Below the pieces are notes generated by a model. That model was not told the DNA's origin, did no database searches, and saw only the letters and a program-made list of their open reading frames with translations. A stretch of 64,000 bases of DNA, taken from assembly GCF_020564625.1 (NCBI RefSeq), contig NZ_JAJBZT010000006.1, forward strand, positions 124,001 through 188,000, in the 5' to 3' direction. Source of the DNA: Leeia speluncae. Lineage in GTDB: Bacteria > Pseudomonadota > Gammaproteobacteria > Burkholderiales > Leeiaceae. Below are positions 58,605 to 64,000 of the stretch, piece by piece. Made by a program: the position numbers and the translations under genes. Each line of letters opens with the position of its first letter. Position 1 is the stretch's first letter.

Positions 58605-59615
58605 TTAACCCGCAAGATCTAAAATCTTTTTGGCACAGAGTTCGTCTGTTACAAACACGGTTGGCTTGATTGCACGCAAGCCACCTAATAACGCGAGTGC
58701 TTTTCGGACTCCGCCAGAGACTAGAATACGTTCTGGGCATTTAGCGACGACGTCTTGCGATACCGACATCACCCTATCTTGAATCGGATGCACGATTGGT
58801 CTACCTTGTACGTCAAAGTAGTTGAATAAAAACTCGCCCACAGCACCAGCCTCCACCATCGATTCTCTTACTTCTTCAGGGACAAAGCTGTATCGGTAAG
58901 GGGTGCTTTCTTTATCCATATCACCAATACTGAGTAGCACTGCATCTAAATCGGTTGCTTTGTTAAACACTTCGTTTAAGCCGCAGTGTTCAATCAGCGC
59001 TTGTTTGGTTTGGCGTGAGTCGACAATCGCAGGGGCGGTCATCAAAAAGCACTCTGCTTTGAATAGGTTCGAAAAGCGCCAAGCGAATTCAGATGGGTTG
59101 AATTGCTTAGTTTTAGTAATGCCGCCCAGCATGGACACTACGGACACTTTTGGTACGCTTTCCGCATTGATATAAGCAAGAGATTCCCAAAGTGTTCTGC
59201 CCCAGCCCACCCCTATTTTCATTTCAGGGCTTACCAGTTTACTGAGGTATTCGCCTGTTGCTGCACTAATTGGTAAACACGCATCCCCTTCGGCAGAAGA
59301 AACGGGGACGACAATCGCTTCACGAATACCAAATTTCTGTTCTAGTTTGCGTTCAATTTCAACGCATTCGCCTAGTTCGCCTTCAATACTGAACTTTACT
59401 TCCTGACGCTCTCGGGCATCAGATAGCAAACGAACGACGGTTACTCTACCCAAACCTAAATGCTGGGCAATCTCGTTTTGCGTTTTTTCTTCTACAAAGT
59501 ACATCCATGCAGCCCTTAGGCGAAGCCTAGCGGTGCGGTCTGCGGTAGATAATTTTTCTGTGCTATTCGGGCTGGAATCTTCGCCATTTACTGGCTTTGC
59601 TTTTTTTTGTACCAC
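58605..59615 (-). CDS. SorC-family sugar-binding transcriptional regulator
   Basis: 336 residues from GTG 59615 with AAGGAG upstream. An N-terminal helix-turn-helix (RLRAAWMYFVEEKTQNEIAQHLGLGRVTVVRLLSDARERQEVKFSI) is followed by the SorC effector domain: IGVGWGRTLWESL, VSMLGG, CFLMTAPAIVDS, AVLLSIGDMDKES, GAVGEFLFNYFDVQGRP and ILVSGGVRKALALLGGLRAIKPTVFVTDELCAKKIL. It is divergent from the glucitol/sorbitol PTS operon and probably its effector-responsive regulator, with sorbitol 6-phosphate or a related sugar phosphate as candidate ligand. Confidence 0.88.
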   Translation of the reverse strand: MVQKKAKPVNGEDSSPNSTEKLSTADRTARLRLRAAWMYFVEEKTQNEIAQHLGLGRVTVVRLLSDARERQEVKFSIEGELGECVEIERKLEQKFGIREAIVVPVSSAEGDACLPISAATGEYLSKLVSPEMKIGVGWGRTLWESLAYINAESVPKVSVVSMLGGITKTKQFNPSEFAWRFSNLFKAECFLMTAPAIVDSRQTKQALIEHCGLNEVFNKATDLDAVLLSIGDMDKESTPYRYSFVPEEVRESMVEAGAVGEFLFNYFDVQGRPIVHPIQDRVMSVSQDVVAKCPERILVSGGVRKALALLGGLRAIKPTVFVTDELCAKKILDLAG

Positions 59616-60036
59616 GCTTGTGGCTCCTTATTCTTACATCGAAAAATGTAAAAGATATTTAAGACGGTATTCTGACATAAATCCGACTTAATGTGCCGAT
59701 CTTCTTTCAGTTGGTGGTGAACATTTGTTTGTTAATAAATATTTAGTGCAATAATAGTTTGAGCTGGAATATATAAATTATTGCAGAAAATTGCAAACTA
59801 AAATTTGAATCCAAATTGTGTTGAATCTAATAAAAAATAGTTGAAAAAATCGGTTGGATTGTACTTTTGATGATACTCAACTCATTGAAAATAATATATA
59901 AATAATGATTTCGTTAAAAGTATTTTTAGTTTGTATTTGCCTACATTTATGCCGGATGGTGAAAGAATAAACGCATAAATGAACAAATGCTAGTGAGTAG
60001 TTTAGATTGATTTTCAAAAATGTGTAAGTGAACATA

Positions 60037-60064
60037 TTGACATTGAAAAAAACAAATGTATTAT
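60037..60064 (+). promoter_or_regulatory. Promoter of the glucitol/sorbitol PTS operon
   Basis: TTGACA (60037-60042, perfect -35) and TATTAT (60059-60064) with a 16-base spacer, 42 bases before the gutM start. Confidence 0.6.
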
Positions 60065-60070
60065 TTGTTT
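60050..60070. promoter_or_regulatory. Palindrome over the -10 box, candidate SorC operator
   Basis: AAACAAAT (60050-60057) and ATTTGTTT (60063-60070) with a five-base centre. A bound regulator here would block RNA polymerase. Confidence 0.55.
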
Positions 60071-60105
60071 GACGGTTGATGTATGCACACAAAGAAGGAG
60101 ACCAG

Positions 60106-60501
60106 ATGTCATCTGCACAAATAAATGTCGCCATCGCCATCTTGATATTTGCTTGGTTAGGCCAAGTGGTGGGGGCTTGGTTTCAGTGGAAGAACTTTCA
60201 CCGCGTGGTGTCAGGTATTCAACAAAAATGGCATGACGGCCATCTAGGCGTAGGTCGGTTTCGCAAGCGCTTTGGCTTTGGGTGTGTGTCTGTGCTTGTG
60301 GTAGGTAGCGATCAAAAAGTGAAAGAGCTGCAGTTGCTAAAAGGGGTTTCGGTATTTGCCAAATTTAAACCGGTTTCAATCCCAGCTGGCGTCGCTGTGC
60401 AAGATTTACTCTCTGCGTCTTCAACTACGCAGTTTAGTGATAAAGAGAAGTTAGCCATTTTGGATGCGGTTAGAAAAATTGAGGAGGTGGCAAAAAAGTA
60501 A
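60106..60501 (+). CDS. gutM: Glucitol operon activator GutM
   Basis: 131 residues from ATG 60106, with AAGGAG five bases upstream; ATGs at 60076 and 60079 have no such site. An N-terminal hydrophobic helix (AQINVAIAILIFAWLGQVVGAWF) is followed by QWKNFHRVVSGIQQKWHDGHLGVGRFRKRFGFGCVSVLVV, the GutM pattern. Despite its name it looks membrane-anchored. It leads the PTS operon as in enterobacterial gut operons. Confidence 0.88.
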   Translation: MSSAQINVAIAILIFAWLGQVVGAWFQWKNFHRVVSGIQQKWHDGHLGVGRFRKRFGFGCVSVLVVGSDQKVKELQLLKGVSVFAKFKPVSIPAGVAVQDLLSASSTTQFSDKEKLAILDAVRKIEEVAKK

Positions 60502-60555
60502 GGTAGGCAAAACGAACGCAGTACAAAAAACAAAAGATCAAAGAGGAGATAATTC

Positions 60556-61110
60556 ATGGATGCATTTGAGTTCTTGGCGCGAGGTGCCGAAGCGTTTATC
60601 GGCGTATTCAATGCGGGGGGAAAAACATTTGTAGGATTTGTTTCAGGTATCTTACCCACCTTGATTGTGCTGCTAACCGCAGTATATGCAGTAATTGAAC
60701 TCGTTGGCGAACAACGTGTTCACCGGTTTGCTCGTTGGGCGGCTGGCAATGTAATCACCCGTTATTCTGTTCTACCTCTATTGGCAATGTTCTTCTTAAC
60801 CAACCCGATGGCGTACACCTTTGGGATGTTTGTTGAAGAAAAACATAAGCCGGCCTTCTACGATTCTGCCGTTTCATTGTGTCACCCCATTACCGGCTTG
60901 TTCCCACATGCGAACCCTGGTGAGTTGTTTGTTTGGCTTGGCGTTGCAACTGCGATTACCAAATTAAATGAGCATGGCGGCGCTGGCTTTACGGTAGCCA
61001 AACTGGCACTCGCTTATTTCATTGTCGGTCTATTTGTGAATTTACTAAAAGGTATTTTGACAGAGCGTCTAACAGTGCTAATCGCAAAACGTGAAGGTAT
61101 CAAACTATAA
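60556..61110 (+). CDS. srlA: PTS glucitol/sorbitol-specific EIIC component
   Basis: A 184-residue membrane protein with GAGGAG upstream. Family features: AEAFIGVFNAGGKTFVGFVSGILPTLIVLLTAVYAVIELVG, RYSVLPLLAMFFLTNPMAYTFGMFVEEKHKPAFYDSAVSLCHPITGLFPHANPGELFVWLGVA. It forms the first half of the sugar channel; the remainder is in SrlE. Gaps of about 20 bases to neighbours point to one operon. Confidence 0.93.
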   Translation: MDAFEFLARGAEAFIGVFNAGGKTFVGFVSGILPTLIVLLTAVYAVIELVGEQRVHRFARWAAGNVITRYSVLPLLAMFFLTNPMAYTFGMFVEEKHKPAFYDSAVSLCHPITGLFPHANPGELFVWLGVATAITKLNEHGGAGFTVAKLALAYFIVGLFVNLLKGILTERLTVLIAKREGIKL

Positions 61111-61131
61111 ATAGCAGAGGGGGACACTAAC

Positions 61132-62139
61132 ATGTTTACAACAAAAGAATTCAAAGCAGTAAAAGTTGCTCGTGGCAGTTCAGGTTGGGGTGGGCCACTC
61201 GTTATTCAGCCTACGCCACAAAAAGACAAAATTGTTGCGATTACTGGTGGCGGCATTCCTGATATTGCACATAAATTAGCTGAAATGACGGGTGCTACGG
61301 TTGTAGATGGCTTTCGCAGCCCACCTCCTGAGAGCGAAATTGCTGCCGTGATTGTGGATTGTGGTGGTACAGCACGCTGTGGTGTGTATCCAAGAAAACG
61401 TATTCCAACCATTAATACCAATTCGGTTGGGCAATCTGGCCCACTCGCACAGTTTATTACTGAAGATATTTATGTTTCAGGTTGTTCTGCTGGTAGTTTA
61501 TCTTTTGCTGATGGGCATCAAGCGGCTGCATCCACTGCCAGTACGCCGAGCCACGCGGAAACGACCCAAAAAGATCAACATACTGATCACGCTGATGATA
61601 CCCAAAAGGGGATGGTTGGTTTTATCACCTTGATTGGTAAAAAGATGGGCGGCGTAGTTGGTGTGCTATTTAATAGTGGCCGCAAATCCATTGATCAGGT
61701 GATTCGGAACGTGTTGCCATTCATGGCATTCGTGACAATGTTAATTGGTTTAATTACCACTTCAGGTTTTGGTAATGTGTTAGCGCACGTTCTAGAACCT
61801 CTAGCAGGTAATGTATTTGGTCTACTTGCGCTATCGGTGATTTGCGGTCTGCCATTCTTGTCCCCTGTGTTAGGCCCAGGTGCGGTGATTGCTCAGGTGA
61901 TTGGCGCGGCGATTATTGGCCCAGCGATTGCAGTGGGAACCATTCCTCCGGCAATGGCATTGCCTGCCCTATTTGCCTACGACACCCAAGTGGGATGTGA
62001 CTTTGTACCTGTTGGTCTAGCACTAGGCGAAGCGAAGCCTGATACTATCAAAGTAGGTGTGCCGGCTGTGTTGATTTCTCGGCAGATCATGGGGCCAGTG
62101 TCTGTGCTAATTGCATGGCTGGCAAGCTTCGCTTTGTAA
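61132..62139 (+). CDS. srlE: PTS glucitol/sorbitol-specific EIIBC component
   Basis: A 335-residue protein with GAGGGGG upstream. The N-terminal EIIB domain carries the phosphorylated Cys83 in DCGGTARCGVYPRKRIPT. After a His/Asp/Thr-rich linker (about 140-165) the membrane part begins (SGRKSIDQVIRNVLPFMAFVTMLIGLITTSGFGNVLAHVLEPLAGN...PFLSPVLGPGAVIAQVIGAAIIGPAIAVG). It passes phosphate to the sugar during import. Confidence 0.93.
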   Translation: MFTTKEFKAVKVARGSSGWGGPLVIQPTPQKDKIVAITGGGIPDIAHKLAEMTGATVVDGFRSPPPESEIAAVIVDCGGTARCGVYPRKRIPTINTNSVGQSGPLAQFITEDIYVSGCSAGSLSFADGHQAAASTASTPSHAETTQKDQHTDHADDTQKGMVGFITLIGKKMGGVVGVLFNSGRKSIDQVIRNVLPFMAFVTMLIGLITTSGFGNVLAHVLEPLAGNVFGLLALSVICGLPFLSPVLGPGAVIAQVIGAAIIGPAIAVGTIPPAMALPALFAYDTQVGCDFVPVGLALGEAKPDTIKVGVPAVLISRQIMGPVSVLIAWLASFAL

Positions 62140-62154
62140 GAAAAGGGCTAAAAA

Positions 62155-62532
62155 ATGGTTTATTACAGTACAAATATCACGGAAGTAGGACCAGAAGTCT
62201 TTGATTTACTGGATGGTGGAGTATTAATTCTTTATGCAGATGGTGCGCCGGAGGCATTGGCCGAAGTGGCTGTACAGCACTTGGTGGATGTGAACGATCC
62301 GTCTAAGCAACCGACAGTTGGTGATTCGTTAATGATTGGTGAGCAGAAGGTCAAAATCACTGCCATTGGCGAAACTGCGTGGCATAAGGTACAAGATTTA
62401 GGGCATGTAGTGTTTAGCTTTAATGGTGCCGATGTTGCGGAAAGACCTGGGGAAATTTGTACTGAAGCCTTAGATGTGGACGTGCTGAAACAATCCCTGA
62501 TGTCCGGTTGTTCGCTTGCTATAGCGAATTAA
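62155..62532 (+). CDS. srlB: PTS glucitol/sorbitol-specific EIIA component
   Basis: A 125-residue cytosolic protein with AAAAGGG upstream. The pattern TEVGPEVFDLLDGGVLILYADGAPEALAEVAVQHLVD contains the candidate phospho-His in VQHL; VKITAIGETAWHKVQDLGHVVFSFNGAD is the conserved second half. It accepts phosphate from HPr, which is encoded next in a fused form. Confidence 0.9.
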   Translation: MVYYSTNITEVGPEVFDLLDGGVLILYADGAPEALAEVAVQHLVDVNDPSKQPTVGDSLMIGEQKVKITAIGETAWHKVQDLGHVVFSFNGADVAERPGEICTEALDVDVLKQSLMSGCSLAIAN

Positions 62533-62560
62533 GAAAAGGGCCTTACGGGGCTCTTTTCTT
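62531..62560 (+). terminator. Hairpin between srlB and HPr-EI gene
   Basis: AAGAAAAG (62531-62538) pairs with CTTTTCTT (62553-62560), with an inner GGCC/GGCT part. A-rich sequence follows rather than Ts, so it may only attenuate or process the mRNA. Confidence 0.45.
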
Positions 62561-62582
62561 AAAAAAGTAGAGAGAATACGCC

Positions 62583-64000
62583 ATGATCTTGCTAGATGCC
62601 CAAGTGCGTGTGAAAGAAGGGCTTCACACAAGACCAGCTGCTCAGCTGGCAAAAATGCTAAAGAAATTTGATAGCGCGATTGATATTAAAAATCACGCTG
62701 GTAAATCTGCAAATGCAAAAAGCTCGGTGAAATTAATGCTATTAGGCGTTAAGGAAATGGAGCAAATTCAGATTGCCTTAGATGGGCCGGATGAGTCTGA
62801 AGCGAGTGAATTTATTATGGAGTCGCTATCTGATCCTAATTTTGGATTGGATATTGCAGATGATGCAGGCACCATTGTGCAAGGTGCAATGCCGCTAGAA
62901 CAGGCGGAAAAAAAGCCTGTGTTATTTGCTCACCACGGGATTAAGGGTATCTCTGGTAGTAAAGGGTGTGCGGCGGGGGCTGTTTACATCTATATACCTC
63001 AAAAGTTGACGGCAGATCGTCAGGTCATTGAAGCGGAAGACGTGCCAAATGAACTCAATCGTTTTAGAAAATCATTGGGGGAACTAGAAAAACGATTTGT
63101 GGTATCCGCATCTTCTGATAACCAGAATGCACAAATCATTCAAGCCTTAATGGATGTCGCTCAGGACGAAGAGTTTGTTGGGGCAATTATTAGAGGGATT
63201 GAAGATAAAGGGGATGCTGCCGCAGTGACGTTAAGAGTCGGTGCAGTGCTTGCGGCCACCTTTGAAGCGATGCCCGACGAATATATGCGTGCGAGAGCAG
63301 AGGATATTCGTGGCGTGACACGCCAGCTTGCGTCAATTTTATTGGGGCAAAAACTACCCGATTTAACGGCAATTGAAGATGACTGCATCTTGGTTGCGAA
63401 TGACCTGAGTGCTTGGGAGTTTTCTAAAGTACCAATTGATAAGGTCATGGGGTTAGTGTGTATTGGAGGTTCTGCGACTTCACACGTGGCGATTATGGCC
63501 AGAACCTATGGTCGTCCGGCGGTATTGGGTGTTCCGCTCACCGAAGCGGATTTACAAAAGGCTAAGACGATTATTGTGGATGGTGATGAGGGTCATATCA
63601 TCATTAATCCAGAAGAAAATGAACTGGCACACTATCAGCGCGTCATTGAAGCAGAAAATGAGCGTAAACATGGCTTAGCTAAATATAAAGAGTTAATTCC
63701 AGCGACTCGTAGTGGCAAACGCATTGAAGTGGCGGCGAATTTGGGTTCTTTAGCCGAAATTAAGCTGGCCAAAGAAGCGGGTGCAATGGGGGTTGGGCTC
63801 TTTAGGACAGAACTCTTGTTTATGCAGGGCAAGCAGTTGCCAGACGAAAACGAGCAGTTTGAAACCTATAAAGAATTGCTGACTGCATTTTCACCTCTAC
63901 CTGTGATTATCCGTACCCTAGATATTGGGGGGGATAAACCCGTTGCAGGGATTGAATTTCCTAAGGAAGAAAATCCATTTTTGGGTTGGCGCGGTGTTCG
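62583..64000 (+). CDS. HPr-Enzyme I fusion protein of the PTS (cut by window end)
   Basis: 472 codons are visible from ATG 62583 (AGAGAGA upstream) and the frame stays open at the window end. Residues 1-90 are an HPr domain with the active-site His15 in KEGLHTRPAAQLAK and NAKSSVKLMLLGV. After a short linker the Enzyme I part begins (GIKGISGSKGCAAGAVYI). It has the phospho-His at about residue 301 in GGSATSHVAIMARTYGRPAVLG and the PEP-binding start MGVGLFRTELLFM, TLDIGGDKPV. It would phosphorylate SrlB from PEP. A C-terminal domain beyond the window, including possible further PTS domains, cannot be seen. Confidence 0.93.
   Translation, partial: MILLDAQVRVKEGLHTRPAAQLAKMLKKFDSAIDIKNHAGKSANAKSSVKLMLLGVKEMEQIQIALDGPDESEASEFIMESLSDPNFGLDIADDAGTIVQGAMPLEQAEKKPVLFAHHGIKGISGSKGCAAGAVYIYIPQKLTADRQVIEAEDVPNELNRFRKSLGELEKRFVVSASSDNQNAQIIQALMDVAQDEEFVGAIIRGIEDKGDAAAVTLRVGAVLAATFEAMPDEYMRARAEDIRGVTRQLASILLGQKLPDLTAIEDDCILVANDLSAWEFSKVPIDKVMGLVCIGGSATSHVAIMARTYGRPAVLGVPLTEADLQKAKTIIVDGDEGHIIINPEENELAHYQRVIEAENERKHGLAKYKELIPATRSGKRIEVAANLGSLAEIKLAKEAGAMGVGLFRTELLFMQGKQLPDENEQFETYKELLTAFSPLPVIIRTLDIGGDKPVAGIEFPKEENPFLGWRGV

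Larger units (their letters stand above)
59616..60105. promoter_or_regulatory. Divergent control region between SorC regulator and PTS operon
   Basis: 490 AT-rich bases without a supported gene. The PTS operon promoter is at 60037-60064 with a 21-base palindrome over its -10 box. The upstream part contains further A/T-rich stretches with no clear motif. Confidence 0.5.

Overview
The window reads as a bacterial chromosome of a betaproteobacterium, most likely Neisseriales. The reasons are the surE-pcm-nlpD-rpoS gene order, GTP-type PEP carboxykinase, a single-chain pyruvate carboxylase and moderate base composition. No rRNA or complete tRNA gene is present, so the placement is an inference. 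The left 28 kb is a siphovirus-type prophage whose left end (integrase, lysogeny and replication genes) lies outside the window. The rest is ordinary chromosome.

Prophage, about 1-27.9 kb. A DinD fragment and a small reverse-strand cluster (a secreted YHCH-type peptide and a two-helix membrane protein) lie at the left. A 620-base regulatory stretch with palindromes leads into the late genes. These are HNH endonuclease, small terminase, large terminase, portal, S49 protease, HK97-type capsid, head completion proteins, a block of fibre or lectin-like structural proteins, tail tube, tail assembly chaperone with a programmed -1 frameshift, tape measure protein, hub and fibre-like proteins, then endolysin, holin and nested spanins Rz/Rz1. 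Two things interrupt this order. First, a P22 immI-like immunity island (divergent Mnt-like and Arc-like ribbon-helix-helix repressors plus a BRO-domain antirepressor) sits between tail tube and tail chaperone, with terminators on both sides. Second, behind the lysis genes is a gene with its own promoter for a protein with a long hydrophobic segment and two jacalin-like lectin domains; it looks like a lectin-targeted membrane-active effector.

Junction, 27.9-29.6 kb. A decayed IS481-family insertion sequence (transposase broken by a frameshift and a nonsense codon) is followed by gene-free DNA. That DNA contains a short match to the 3' end of a tmRNA gene, a likely integration scar.

Chromosome, 29.6-64 kb. 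In order: a DUF4405-type membrane protein; methionine aminopeptidase with a ParD-like partner; an aminotransferase; a DHH phosphoesterase; an HDOD protein; a 3-hydroxyisobutyryl-CoA hydrolase-type protein; two paralogous Orn/Lys/Arg decarboxylases flanking pckG; surE-pcm-nlpD-rpoS; a SprT-like metalloprotease; a BLUF photoreceptor; a GbsR-type regulator overlapping a cytochrome bd (Cio-like) oxidase operon; pyruvate carboxylase; two unknown genes; and a SorC-type regulator divergent from a glucitol/sorbitol PTS operon (gutM-srlA-srlE-srlB) that continues into an HPr-Enzyme I fusion cut off by the window end. PckG and pyruvate carboxylase both work at the phosphoenolpyruvate/pyruvate/oxaloacetate node that PTS uptake also draws on.
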